Assembly (NCBI GenBank): GCA_037903475.1
Contig: JBAJFG010000643.1
Coordinates: forward strand, 2,604,001-2,668,000
Length of the DNA: 64,000 bases
Direction of reading: 5' to 3'
From: Ancylostoma caninum
Taxonomy: Eukaryota; Nematoda; Chromadorea; Rhabditida; Ancylostomatidae
The notes beneath the pieces were generated by a model, which was not told the DNA's origin, made no database searches, and was given only the letters and a program-made list of their open reading frames with translations. Below are positions 46,101-56,748 of the stretch, piece after piece (position 1 is the first letter of the stretch; every line of letters starts with the position of its first letter). Made by a program: the position numbers and the translations under genes.

Positions 46101-46851
46101 TTGGATGTGCGAGTATCTGTTGTTTCATTAGTAGGTTTTTCCCATTTTGTCCCACAACCAGTTGACTTTTTTGGCCAGTCGATGTGTAAGCGTTAGGTAG
46201 ATACTTTCCATCTATTTGTTGTTGCTGTTCGCGAAAAAGGTGAAATGACATCAAAACCAATATAAATTCGTGCCCAAAAATATCTTCGACGTGAGTTTTC
46301 TAGATTTTAAACATCATCAGAAAGAAAGCGAATCTGCTATGAATACATCGTGCTAAACAAACAAGTTCGCAGCTCTACCACATCGCCATCAAAGCATCCC
46401 TGGAAAATTTTACCAGGTTCTGAGGAGTTCAAGGCCTCCGATCATTCAAAAAAAGGCATGTGAAGTGAAAAAAAAACCCGGATATTTAAATGGACTTGCA
46501 GAGGTGTACAAATTATCTCAAAGGTCCTGCACCCTTTTGTATTGGTAGCTTGGGTCGCTGTCAGAAACTCCAAATATTAAGTTTTGCTGTACATTGAAGA
46601 CTTGCGTATTTATAGACCTTTTATTCCTAGAATTAAATAACTCTGTTGCTATGTTTTTGAGATGCTGAAAAAATATCCCATTCGCACTTCTTTCCCACGG
46701 GTTATTCAAAATCTACACTATTCCTAAGACTGTTTGATTCTTTCTGTCCGTAACATCTGTGTTGCAGCCTTAATGGGAGCGTTTTTTTTCGTTTTTTTTC
46801 AACCTTTTTCTTGTTTTCTGTTCCGCATTACTGATTATCAAACTTGCATAC

Positions 46852-46897
46852 AAATGGCACACCTTGTTATGTGCTTTAAATGAATAAATAAATAAGT
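46852..46897 (+). repeat. AATA-tailed hairpin, copy 4
   Basis: GGCACACCTTGTTATGTGC, a GCACA/TGTGC hairpin, followed by TTTAAATGAATAAATAAATA. The + oriented copy; about 90 bp upstream of an exon. Confidence 0.5.
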
Positions 46898-46989
46898 ATG
46901 ACAATTGCAATTCTTTTGCTCCCAAAGAGCTTTTTCCTCGCATTTCCGAAAAAAAATTAGAATTTTTAAGAAAACTACGTCTTTCACAG

Positions 46990-47903
46990 CTCATATGCCG
47001 TAAGTCTTGGAAAATCATTAATTCCGGAACTACAAACAGGGTTTCGACCAGAATCGGACGTTGATCAACAACTGTGCAACACGCCGAAGTATGCAAATCT
47101 CCCCGTAAGCACCTTACGTCGCCGTACGCGGCTCCATTCCCCGGCACGAACCGTCACACTTGCAAAGGCCGTAAAATCTGTGGCATTTGATAAAAACTCT
47201 GCAGCCAGTGAGTTGCAAAGCAAGGAATCAGTGCGCTTTCATCCCATCACAAGGACGCTTTCTGGGTTTTTCCATGCGCTAAACCAGTTCAGGCTCAAGC
47301 TATACTTTACTGTGTTTACTGTGCTGCTAATACGTTATTTGCTGACTTTGTGGTTGAGAGGTCTGATGGGTGAAAAAAAAACTTTTGCACAACAGCAAGG
47401 GCTCCAAATCGTGGAATACACGTTCGGAGGGCGCAACACAGATGCAGTTTCGATTTTATTTATTTATTTATTCTTATCTTATTTGATGCACTCAAAGGTG
47501 CGCCAATGAAACAAAAAAAAGTAAATTGCAGACCAACACGAAGCTTGACACTGTTTCCTGTACCATTCCCTTCAATTAACAGCACACTACTGAGTCAGTT
47601 AAGCCAGAATTACTCCTTTCATTATATACTAATGAGGCAGCTTCCACACCAAGTTGTTTAAAGTGGCCAGATGAAGTACGACAGCACACATTCAAGAATA
47701 AGCAAAGAAGTATAGACCGTTTATGGCAGGCCGATGCAGTGGAGAGACCACTCACTCGGTCTGTCGTGAGCAGCCCAAGGGTGCACTTTCGGAAACTAGG
47801 TACTCTTCCTCCTAAGCAATGCATCCCTAGGCAGCCTGACTACACTCGCTCCTTAACCCACTCCTTAACGATAATGGTTTACGGTGTGATGACAACCAGA
47901 TAA
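46990..47903 (+). CDS. Unrecognised gene, last two exons
   Basis: Acceptor GTCTTTCACAG opens 46990-47104 (after one base, SYAVSLGKSLIPELQTGFRP ... NTPKYANLP). This ends at a phase-0 donor CCC|GTAAGC. Acceptor TTCAATTAACAG then opens the terminal exon 47583-47903: HTTESVKPELLLSLYTNEAA, CLKWPDEVRQHTFKNKQRSI, SVVSSPRVHFRKLGTLPPKQ, ending VMTTR and TAA (106 residues). The composition suggests a disordered, Ser/Pro/Arg-rich protein; no domain recognised. The 478-nt intron contains a SINE-like insertion. The first exon frame is also open into the intron for another 0.35 kb, so an intron-retained form is conceivable. 5' exons missing. Confidence 0.5.
47456..47506 (-). repeat. AATA-tailed hairpin, copy 5, intronic
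   Basis: On the - strand GCGCACCTTTGAGTGC is followed by ATCAAATAAGATAAGAATAA and further AATA units. It lies within the intron of the unrecognised + strand gene, opposite in orientation to it. Confidence 0.5.
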
Positions 47904-48075
47904 AGCGGCGGCCTTGTGCGTTGGTTGTTAGCCCTCGCGTGTAGACACCACGGGAATAATAGTAACAAATGATCTCCTAATTATGAGTGTGATTATTGGC
48001 TATATGTGAACGGTACAGGGACAGTCAACAGAAAGGTGATATAATACGAAGTTAGTAAACAGATCCAGCTACTGA

Positions 48076-48309
48076 TTAGTTTACCATTGACAATTGAAAC
48101 AACAAATTAAGAGAATATCTCGCTGCTGGTCGAATAACCGATGCAATAGCTTCATCTAGGTCAGGGCTTCTGAGACCGACGTTTGCTAGGATGATTTCCA
48201 TAAGATCATAACACTTCAAAGCTTTTTTAAGTGAATAGGAATTCTTACAGACCATCAAGCTTCGTGATACTTTGTACAGCCATTTAGCAGCTCGAATAAA
48301 GAATTCTCT
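48076..48309 (-). CDS. Orphan terminal exon, unrecognised
   Basis: The acceptor-like GCATTCATAG precedes 77 residues ending TAA: REFFIRAAKWLYKVSRSLMV, CKNSYSLKKALKCYDLMEII, LANVGLRSPDLDEAIASVIR, PAARYSLNLLFQLSMVN. Amphipathic, helix-rich text with good codon texture. Convergent with the + strand gene ending at 47903. Upstream exons not found; no domain recognised. Confidence 0.4.
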   Translation of the reverse strand, partial: REFFIRAAKWLYKVSRSLMVCKNSYSLKKALKCYDLMEIILANVGLRSPDLDEAIASVIRPAARYSLNLLFQLSMVN

Positions 48310-48659
48310 CTATGAATGCATTTGACAGCTCTTACTGAAGTGGTGAAAATTAATAGAGAAACCCCTCAAACGGCCAAGGAGAGGTCTAAAAACCCAATAT
48401 TTCAGAGGTTTTAGTCTGGTTTCCCTTGAAGAACCTGAAGGTTAACACTAAATCATGAATGATTCCTCTAATTTAGGCAATTTTCGTACAGATTCCAGGT
48501 TGAAAACAACGAATGGTCATCAGCAGGTCATCAAAGCATTAAAGCAAGTGTTTGGTGGAAAACGGAGGCAAAAGACAGGTTATTAGGAACATTATGTCTA
48601 ATAACTTATTAAGTCCTTCAGAAACTTTTGCAGTACTCAAAACTGTCTTTGAAACCGCT

Positions 48660-48805
48660 TTTCTCAGCTCTGGATTAGTTTCTTTGAGCAAAATGTCTGA
48701 AGAACCGCAGCAGCTGTTCTAGAGAACCGCAGGAGGAAACTATAGGAATTGCAGCAGAAAACCAGAAGATATGTAGGTCACGTGTCGGTTCCTCCAGTTT
48801 TATGC
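48660..48805. repeat. Decayed relative of the 22-bp foldback satellite
   Basis: GAACCGCAGCAGCTGTTCTA, GCAGCAGAAAACCAGAAG and GAGGTCCTTCCGGA are the signature words of the repeat at 52663-53450, here in diverged form about 4 kb away. Confidence 0.5.
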
Positions 48806-48915
48806 TGAGGTCCTTCCGGAAATTTATATGAGTTCATCAGTGGATTTGAAAATTAATTGAGTTCAAGCCTTCCTGCCACTCAGAAACAAGTGATTTATTT
48901 CTGTTGCTTAGACCT

Positions 48916-49240
48916 CTAAGTTTGTGAGGTCGGGGAACTCGTCGACGCGAATTCTATGTGAGCTTGGCTAGTGAAATACTTCTTCTTGCGTAGGAAGATG
49001 ACGAGATGCCTGTAGTTGGGCGAGAAGGCCGATGAGTACGATGGATGAAGAAGAGATTTGTAGCTCAGCTCGTTCAACTGTTGCAGCATTGGTTGCACGT
49101 GGCCAACGGTCATCGTGGAGAACGCTTGGTCCCTTCCTGCTGACCAATGTCGGGTAAACACGTTGAAAACTTTTTGCATTTGGATCATTCCCGCAGAAGA
49201 CCACCATCTTTTGAAATGAAGTGTGTGTATGCATTTACAG
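48916..49240 (-). pseudogene. Mariner transposase remnant (Hsmar1/bandit-like)
   Basis: One frame reads SFQRVYPTLVSRKGPSVLHD, matching the mariner block NRKGP.VLHDNARPH. After a frameshift near 49105 the next frame reads MLQQLNELSYKSLLHPSYSS, AFSPNYRH ... FLRKKKYFTSQ, matching QKLNELGYE.LPHPPYSPDLSPTDYH. The third catalytic Asp is lost (SPNYRH for SPTDYH). A bandit mariner related to human Hsmar1 is known from the hookworm Ancylostoma; this may be a relative. Clearly inactive. It has an AATAAA just downstream that should not be mistaken for a gene end. Confidence 0.7.
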
Positions 49241-50576
49241 GGTGCAACATTAGTGCCTGCACACAAAATACATAGAATATATCATACGGTTTATATCGAA
49301 TATATATCGATTATATCCAAGGGGTCATATGGGGGCACCTATTTGTTAGTAGTTGCGGCTCAACTCTAACACCAGCTGGTCAGCTGACATCGCAGCTTAC
49401 GGCTACGAAGGTGAGCATGATATTGGTCTACTTCCATACGCTTTTTCCTGATTCTACCTTTTTGTCGAGTAAATATTTTATTATGCAATATGATGAAGCG
49501 TTTGTAGAGGTAGACTACATGTGGCTTTGACTTCTCAGGCCCTAACGAAGGCGTTGACTCCAAAACGCTGGCCGAAATAAAGTCAAGTAACTATCTTGGT
49601 CAACCACTCAAGCTAATCCTACTTACGAAAGCTCCACTCTGCCAGGATTCGAAGATGGTCGAACATGGGATCCGACATAGAATATAGTATTGAGACATTA
49701 GTGAACATCTCGCACAAAACCGTCTACATATCACAGAAAGGTCATGTGGTCATGTACAACCAGTTGCGCACGCGGTCTCAAGTGTGGCGAACAACATGAC
49801 AAATCTACAAATCGCTTTTTTACTGCACTGTTACAGCTGTTTTGCTGTACCTTCTAATCTCCACAATAACTTTATTTATGTAGCCGGAGAATCCAGCTAT
49901 CCCTGATCGCATTAATGGGTCTTCACAGAATAACGGTGCTTCGTTTCTCGATGCATCAAGTTATGAGCTATGACGGTTGCTAATAAATAAACAGTTTGTT
50001 GTTCGGGCTTGGATTTGAGAATAAATAAACTATCTATAAAATGGTCAAATTTGGTTCGAATTTTCGAGAACAATACCTATGAACTATGAGCATGCAGAGC
50101 ATACATAACAGCTATTTTTTGTAGTGGGACGTACTGAATGTTGCCAAGCAGGTCATATTCTAGGAAATGAGAAACCTATGTTATATGTTATATGTAAAAT
50201 GTGTATGCGTGTTGCTGAAGAGGCCTTTTTCGCAATGCTCAGGGCCTGAAAAAGCTCAATCCTGGTACCATTTATAGCAAGGGCATGATTGATTTATGAA
50301 AGTGACACTCTTCACGGCCGCCTTTTAGCCATCGACTGTTGCCTCACTTCTAATCATATCGACACTTTGTCCTGTTTCATCTCTTCTTGCCGGGTGGTTC
50401 TCGTGTGCCAATTCCATACCAATGGTGATTTTCAGAAAAATTATTTGATTCATTCAAACGTTTTTTGAGTATTCTTCTGAGTGATAAAACGAGCACGATC
50501 CCCAATCCATCATCATATTTCATTCAATTTCTTTGAAAATAAAATGCTGTTGTGAAGATTTATCCAACGAAATGGT
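49241..50576. other. Intergenic, no supported gene
   Basis: AT-rich, TATATCGA-type repeats at 49276-49318. No supported exons. Confidence 0.4.
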
Positions 50577-51754
50577 TCACTCGAAAACACAAGCGACCTT
50601 GTAACCATTCTTGATGGACATGTTGCATCCGAATTCGGTTTTGTCACCCAAGAAGGTCTGAAGAAGGTGAATTGAGAAGAAGAACAATTTAGCGATGTAA
50701 CTTTAGACGATCTAGAATTCTTACATTCTCCTGCTCGTCTTTCCATTCAATAACAATCGCGTTGAACTTAGTAACACCTCTTGAAAGAGCTCAAGTGAAA
50801 CAAGCGCTGCTGGAGAAAACACTCAAGATTTTACCCTTGGGAAACAAAGACATTGCTGGGCAGAGGTCCCTTGGTTCTTGCAAAATCATAGGCACGTTTT
50901 TCCAGATCGCAAGTGTACACCTAAAAATTCTAATGATCCACTTGATAAATCACAAATGCCACCTTTGTACAATGTTTCACAGCTTTTTTCTAACCATCAA
51001 GCTTCAGATGGAAGATGGACTAATTATTCATCAGTGTTTGTCATGGGAGATGGATTAATAGGAGTGGCGGAAGCAGGAATGAGCACCCCCCACCGAGAAT
51101 GAGTGATCAAATCCCTTAAAAATGCTTCATCAGTAAGATAGAACCTAGCATAAGTATACTTTCAACTGTTCTTTCCTATCATCATCTACTAAATATTTGT
51201 TTTCAATTGTTTACTGTTAAAATTGGTTTTTTTTGTTGATTTTGATTCTTCGCTACGATCTTAATAGTAGCGAAGGCCCAGTTTTCCCCACGCTTCCTTC
51301 CCTGCTAGCTCCGCACTTCGCCACAGATGGACAGTGCAAAGGAAAAAAGAAACTTGCCAGATTTGGAAATTTTTCCATAACATCTTTAGCCAGTATTTTA
51401 CGGAGGTTCATGGTGATAGCTTTGTTGCCCTTGCATGAGGGTATGTCCTGTGTTGATGCAGAAGCGAAGTAAACGATTAGGAGAAGATAGACGGCCTGGA
51501 AAGGACACGAATTTTTTTATTCACAGTAGGCGTCGATGAGGGTGCGTTTTCTGCGGCCTGGAGAAACACGCCTGAGTTTTCTCCACGACGACAAACCATG
51601 GGGTCTTCTCGATAGTTCGCTAGTCTTCTTGATAGATATCACCTAATATGAAAAAGAACTATAAGAAAACACTAACTTGCCACTACAACGATGATTGAAA
51701 TGCAGGAGGCGCTGCCACGCTGCATACTCCCTGTGCCGGCAGGGAACGCACCAT
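50577..51754 (-). CDS. Secreted cysteine-containing protein, divergent CAP/ASP-related
   Basis: Exons: 51354-51495 (acceptor CTTTCCAG), 50835-50920 (TTTTTAG), 50725-50779 (TTTCAAG) and 50577-50657 (CTTCTTCAG, ends TGA). ATG is probably the codon at 51752-51754, split off by GTGCGT. Signal peptide AVYLLLIVYFASAS, then TQDIPSCKGNKAITMNLRKI. Later exons read VYTCDLEKRAYDFARTKGPL, NAIVIEWKDEQENTF and TEFGCNMSIKNGYKVACVFE. The order (C.LE..A..A, then W..E, then GC......V.C.F) recalls the CAP/SCP-TAPS fold, but the HYTQMVW motif is missing, as in divergent ASP-related (ASPR) secreted proteins of hookworms. The join between 51354 and 50920 does not keep phase; either a middle exon is missing or the first donor lies further on (51315 or 51285 region). 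Three junctions are firm. Confidence 0.5.
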
Positions 51755-51865
51755 TATCGACGCTCACTGTATGTTGTCACTTTCGCTACAATGCAGGGAT
51801 TCGATTTGACAAGGAGGGCCTAAACATGTCCGCATGGACTTAGGGGAACTCGGCACCATGCTCGT
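51755..51865. other. Short intergenic gap
   Basis: Nothing recognised apart from CATG/GCAT-rich words leading into the next repeat. Confidence 0.3.
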
Positions 51866-52614
51866 ATGCATGAACATCCCCGCTGGGGAGGGGAGGGGAT
51901 GAGCATCCCCAGGGAAGCCGTCCCTCCCCCTCTCCAGCGGGACTCCCTGCTATGCATGAAACTTTTCGAGGGGAGGGGATGCATCCTTTGCGCGTACTGT
52001 TTGCGCGTTCTGTGCAGTCACATCCTTTGCATTGAAACACCGTGTAAAAATGCCGTTGGGGCCGGAATAGCTTGATTTTTACGGCATGAGAGTTCATTTT
52101 TCCCACATTTTCGAACATTTCCATGGTTCACTTTATTGGTAGCGATGCATGTGACTCTACTCCGCCATCTCTGTGGCTTATCTTTCTCAGACAGCTACAT
52201 CCGTGGCCTCATCATCGGAACACCATCTGCCATTGAAGACAGAATACACTGATTATAAACCTTAAGTCATAAAGTTAAGTTTAAATTATAAAATTCGGTT
52301 ATAGAAAGAAAGATGCAACAGATACACTCAAAGGGGAATTAGTAGACACTGGAAAAAGGATCAAGCACATGAAGAATTGAAAAAAAAAACATTTAAGTTG
52401 GGTAAAGAACCGTCGAAAAGTTTGCAGTTCCTGAAAAAATGAAGAATTTCTGAAAAGAAGCAGCTGGTTGCTGAGAGTGATCCTCTCTCGAACCCCTACT
52501 GTTCGTAGGGGACGTACATCCCCTCCTCTCAGGGGATCCCCTCGCTTTATGCATACTGGGATCGCTGCAGTGCTCAACAGTCGATCCCCTCTCCTGAGGG
52601 GATGTTCATGCATG
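51866..52614. repeat. GGGGAT-rich inverted-repeat block
   Basis: ATGCATGAACATCCCC at 51868 is matched by its complement GGGGATGTTCATGCAT near 52599. Between them are several nested hairpins, such as ATCCCCTCTCCTGAGGGGAT and CCCCTCCTCTCAGGGGATCC. Could be one 0.75-kb TIR element or a chain of foldbacks. No coding frame supported. Confidence 0.45.
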
Positions 52615-52662
52615 TGGGCCATTTCATATCATGCTGATAATGAGTCTCAGACAATTTTTCGG

Positions 52663-53450
52663 AAGGACCGCAGCAGAAAACCGGAAGAACCGACAGGTGA
52701 CCTGCGGTCCTTCCGGTTTCCTGCTGCATTTCTTCCGAATAGCTGCTGCGGTCCTTCCGAATAGCTGCTGCGGCCCTTCCGAATAGCTGCTGCGGTCCTT
52801 CCGAATGACTGCTGCGGTCCTTCCGAATAGCTGCTGCGGTCCTTCCGAATGACTGCTGCGGTCCTTCCGAATAGCTGCTGCGGTCTTTCCGACTGGATGC
52901 GGGGATGTGCACGCCAATTCACCAGAACTGCATTGGCAACCAGTCCACTTCCGTGGGACGACCACGCGGCGGTAACCACACGCAAAAATGACAACCTCGC
53001 TGAGGGTCACTGGTTCTACGGTCCGATATACCCATGAAGCCAATTTCCCATCTGAAGTTCGAAACCAGTGGATTTTTGTTGGTCGCAACAGAACTGAGCT
53101 CCGTACATGAGAAGGGTATAATAACGCTCACTCTCTCTCCTCCTTTCTGCTGCGGTCTTTCCGGTTTTCTGTTGCGGTCCTTCTGCACTCGGAAGAACCG
53201 CAGCAGAAAACCGGAAGGACCGCAGCAGAAAACATTTTGCTGCGGTTTTTCCGGTTACCTGCTGCGGTCCTTCCGAATCTTTCCCCACACAAATCTATTC
53301 TGCTGCGGTTTTTCCGGACCACTCCAGCGAGATTCGGAAGGACCGCAGCAGAAAACATTCTGCTGCGGTCCTTCCGAAAATTTTTGCCTCTGCGTCTCTC
53401 GCTTCTTAACCACACGAGCGCGATCTCTTTCTGCTGCGGTCTTTCCGACA
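52663..53450. repeat. 22-bp foldback satellite
   Basis: Eight tandem 22-bp units CTGCTGCGGTCCTTCCGAATAG (last two bases AG or GA) fill 52721-52896. The same core appears singly in both orientations at 52663-52715 and through 53145-53450, for example CGGAAGGACCGCAGCAGAAA opposite TTTCTGCTGCGGTCCTTCCG. Oppositely oriented cores form hairpins. All long open frames across this region come from the repeat. A decayed relative is at 48660-48805. Confidence 0.85.
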
Positions 53451-53611
53451 ATTTGTCTGAGAGTTTTCAAAACACTGCTGAATTAAATTTCCTGGATTAC
53501 TGTTTACTCTCTCCCTTCTATCGTACGACTTCACTAGTGGAGCAAATGTCGCTCAAAAGGCTAGAGATTTTAACGAGGTCTGAAGAGCAACCATTACTGC
53601 TGAAAGGATAA
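53449..53611 (+). CDS. Weak terminal-exon candidate
   Basis: Immediately after the satellite a frame reads NLSESFQNTAELNFLDYCLL, SPFYRTTSLVEQMSLKRLEI, LTRSEEQPLLLKG, stop. Protein-like, but the upstream edge lies in the repeat and no proper acceptor is seen. Confidence 0.2.
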
Positions 53612-54686
53612 CAAAGAAGCGGATATTTGCTTTAGAGAAGTCAACTTTATCCTCTCTAGAAATGTGCGGTGTGGAGGACACGGAGACGATTATCTACTAG
53701 GTTTTGCTCTAAATGTAAAAAAGAAGCACCGTGGATGTTAAATACCAGTAACACCTAAATTCAAATGATCCATTCTGCGGAAAAACATGCAAGAGGTCGA
53801 TATGAGGTGGGCTTTCATGCAGAGCAGGCACGACCCTCCTGAGCAGTTTTCGCAAAACGTTAGCCTTGATGCTGGAATAATAGGTAATCCTACTTCCGTC
53901 CGCCCTACCGGTGGCGGATTCCTCAGCAACTTATTTTTCTTACCTTAGTAAGAATTTCATAGAGTTTCATTCAAGAATTAAGCTAGAGAACCACATTTTG
54001 AGTCGTCTCGGACAATGTGGTTTTTCACAGAGATAGAAATGAGGAGCTGCCCCTTCTCCAGCAGCGTTTGAAGAGCGGGAAGGAGCTATATAAATCACTT
54101 ATTGTGGTTGATGTCGATTATGAAAAACTGTGATTTCGATGCCCATTGAAAAGCGCACGAACTCGTCGTTCAACCTAATACATGAGCGCCTGTTGCAGGT
54201 GGAATACATATTCTCAAGAGGCAAACATTTTCTTCTGCTCAGCTGAGCTCGTTATCACTAATGTACACAGTAAATCATCATAGCATGCACGCTGGCAAGT
54301 AGTGAAGATCACAATTCCTGCTAGTAAAAGATCACGAGAAGATAGAGGACTTTTGGGGATTGTCCGGTTCAGTCTCCTAACTAGTACGTTAAAGCAAGAG
54401 CTTATGCGAAATTATGGATAATAAACTTCTGCGAAATTGTAGATTATAAAATCTACCCGATCGGATAACACAAACAAGGATGGCATAAAGAATTCGGAGA
54501 ATGTCTGTAAACTATAATACCTAGAGTGCTGGAATGATTTCGAGGATAATATATCAAAGCAACTCACGTAAGAACTAAGGACTGTAACGGATATCATAGC
54601 TCAGAGAAGTTTACGAGGTTTTTGCGATTCCATGGATCTTTTATACACACTGAAAAGAATCACCCTGGTAATCCAGTCCTAGTTGA
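53612..54686. other. Intergenic, no supported gene
   Basis: A hairpin AACCACATT...AATGTGGTT at 53990-54022. Nothing else supported. Confidence 0.35.
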
Positions 54687-54944
54687 TTATTGATGAGAAT
54701 CATTCACCAATAGTCGGGTTATTTTAACAGCAAATTGGAACAGGATTTCTCTAATACGGTGCGTTATAATGAGGTTTGAACATGCTACCATTCCCTGATT
54801 AGCGATGTACAAAATTTCTTTCTGAAAGGCAGCACATACCAGTAACAAGTATTGGCGCTCGAATGTTGTTTCCATGACAGGCCAGGGCTGGAGCACATCA
54901 ATGCCAAGCCGGACGTGTACATATTCGGACAGTGGTGAATAACG
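54687..54944 (-). CDS. Orphan exon, unrecognised
   Basis: The acceptor-like AAATACTAG precedes 85 open codons to a stop: RYSPLSEYVHVRLGIDVLQP, WPVMETTFERQYLLL, VCAAFQKEILYIANQGMVAC, ITHRIREILFQFAVKITRLL. A consensus donor CTG|GTATGT at 54839 could end the exon after 35 residues, yet the text stays protein-like beyond it. Upstream exons not found; no domain recognised. Confidence 0.4.
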   Translation of the reverse strand, partial: RYSPLSEYVHVRLGIDVLQPWPVMETTFERQYLLLVCAAFQKEILYIANQGMVACSNLIITHRIREILFQFAVKITRLLVNDSHQ

Positions 54945-55142
54945 CTAGTATTTTTGCAACCTTTCGAGAATTGACGCGGAGCAATGAATTTCTATAAAAA
55001 CTTCAGGTTTTTTGTTCAATGTGCTATTTGAAAAGCTTGCTTTACACGTATTACAGGTCGATCCTGTTCATTGCTACTTGTTTTCGTGGAAATAAGCCTC
55101 ATATGCTTTCAGCTCACTTAGATGACTTCATATCGGTGACAC
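54945..55142. other. Short intergenic gap
   Basis: No supported feature. Confidence 0.3.
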
Positions 55143-56748
55143 AGGTGCGATATTCGGAGCCGAGGCTCTCGCCCCCTTCACTTTGGACAGGGGTCCGGCA
55201 GAACCCCTTCACTTAAGCGAAGGGGAGGAGACCGGGGTAAAACTCCGGTAAAAAATTAATAAAAATTTTTTTTCGGGTGATGGAAACGATGAAAGAAATG
55301 AGAAGAAGGACGCAAATGAGGGGAAGACGAAGTAACAGAAGGCAATATCAGGATGTTAGACGGAAACATATTATTAGGGACAATTAATGAGACAATTAAA
55401 CATTTGATGAAGGATTATAATAAATGCGTGTGCGGTGTGAGTCGGCCGGAACGAATGTCTCATAAGTTACGAAATTTGAGTTAGAGTACTGAACTGAACG
55501 GATTGCAAGGGGTTGAAGGAACTAGGAATAACACGGCTGTGAGTGAAAATTTCCGTAGGGTGAAGGGTATCCTTCGATAGCTGAAACCTAGGAGATGAAG
55601 AAGGCACCCTGTGTGCATAGAACAAGTCAAAACTTGCGGAACCGTTTGCATTTTTCGAAAGCAATACTTTTCGTGGCAGTTTCAGTTCTATGACTAATAA
55701 AAGTATTAATAGAGAGCGAATCAAAAATGGGACAGTCCTGGGAAGAAGAGGAGGAAAAACTGTATAATGTGGAACCAATTGCAAATCCTCTAGTGAATAT
55801 CTTACGGGAACCAAGTTGAGGTTTTTGAGACCGACGAAAATAGCGAGAAACAGTAGGTTTTTCGCAAATTTCTCTTCAACCACTGAATCAAACGAGACGA
55901 TCAGGACATGATCGTGAAGTAGAAGAAATTCTCTATCCATCCGTACATGATATGATGGGTAAAAGTCTGTCCTGCGCTGTGCAGGAGGGGATGGAGCCAA
56001 AACCAGTACATTGGCTCCGGCCAAAAGCGAGACAGTGCAATGAGGGAGGAGGGCGCAGAACGAGAACCGGAGCCATCGTTAAGAGGCCGGCTCCGGTACC
56101 CTTCATCCTTAGCGGGAACGACTTACAACGTCTTTCCAGAAGAAGTGACGAGTGATATAGGTGTAATTTCACAAAAAGTGGTCACTATGTACCCTTCATT
56201 AATATGTCCACGTTTCAAATAAGGAAGTTATAAGGGAAAACAGCCGTTTTTTGGCACTTTTCAGAATGATCAAAAGGGAAAGGGTTGCCGTGGGTGAATT
56301 ATAGGGTATTGGGCACCGGGAGGTAGGATATGGAGTGCTGATATCCCTCGGACCCTCCCATTTTGGAAATAATAGCAATTTGAGTGTTTTTTATGTTGAA
56401 ATTAGTGTCAGATTTCCCTCAACGAGGCGATGACTCATCGCGCCGCTGCCGTCACTTCGCTGCAGATGGAAGGGTACCTGAGCTTACCTAAATAGATGAA
56501 GGCAAACGGGAACTCAATTATAAACAACACCTACGTTTGTAATGTGACGACCTCCACCCCCCCCCCCCCTCCCCCCCCCCCCCCCCCGGTCGTCGCCTCT
56601 TCGTGAAAGCCGGCGCTAAGAAAGCTGCCGCTACCCCCTCTCCCCCACCTCGAAGTCCATGACCCCTTCACTTTTGGCACCTCTGACAGGCCTCAGACCC
56701 CTCAAACCCCCTTCATTTCGCAGACCCCCGGCTCCCCCTATCGCACCT
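55143..56748. mobile_element. Candidate 1.6-kb TIR element
   Basis: The left end AGGTGCGATATTCGGAGCCG matches the reverse complement of the right end, AGGTGCGATAGGGGGAGCCG, at 17 of 20 bases. Both are followed inward by CTTCACTT/AAGTGAAGG-type words. Inside are GGAGCC...GGCTCC hairpins (55992-56022 and 56069-56095), a poly-C tract (56561-56587) and a 185-codon - strand open frame (55467-56024) with no recognisable transposase motif. No target duplication seen, so the element boundary is tentative. Confidence 0.4.
56561..56587. repeat. Poly-C tract
   Basis: Nearly uninterrupted run of C within the candidate TIR element; likely length-variable and prone to sequencing error. Confidence 0.9.

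Noticed and set aside
46012..46260. - strand frame with QQQIDGKYLPNAYTSTGQKS after an AACAG acceptor
   Set aside because: Protein-like but overlaps a + strand exon candidate, and has no donor or partner exon; left undecided rather than called.
48880..49266. Apparent gene end with AATAAA
   Set aside because: The frame is a broken mariner transposase; the hexamer is coincidental.
52574..53486. Several frames of 100-154 codons on both strands
   Set aside because: Produced by the 22-bp satellite; 22-bp units cycle through all frames without stops.
55467..56024. 185-codon - strand frame
   Set aside because: No transposase or other motif; inside a candidate TIR element; insufficient to call a gene.
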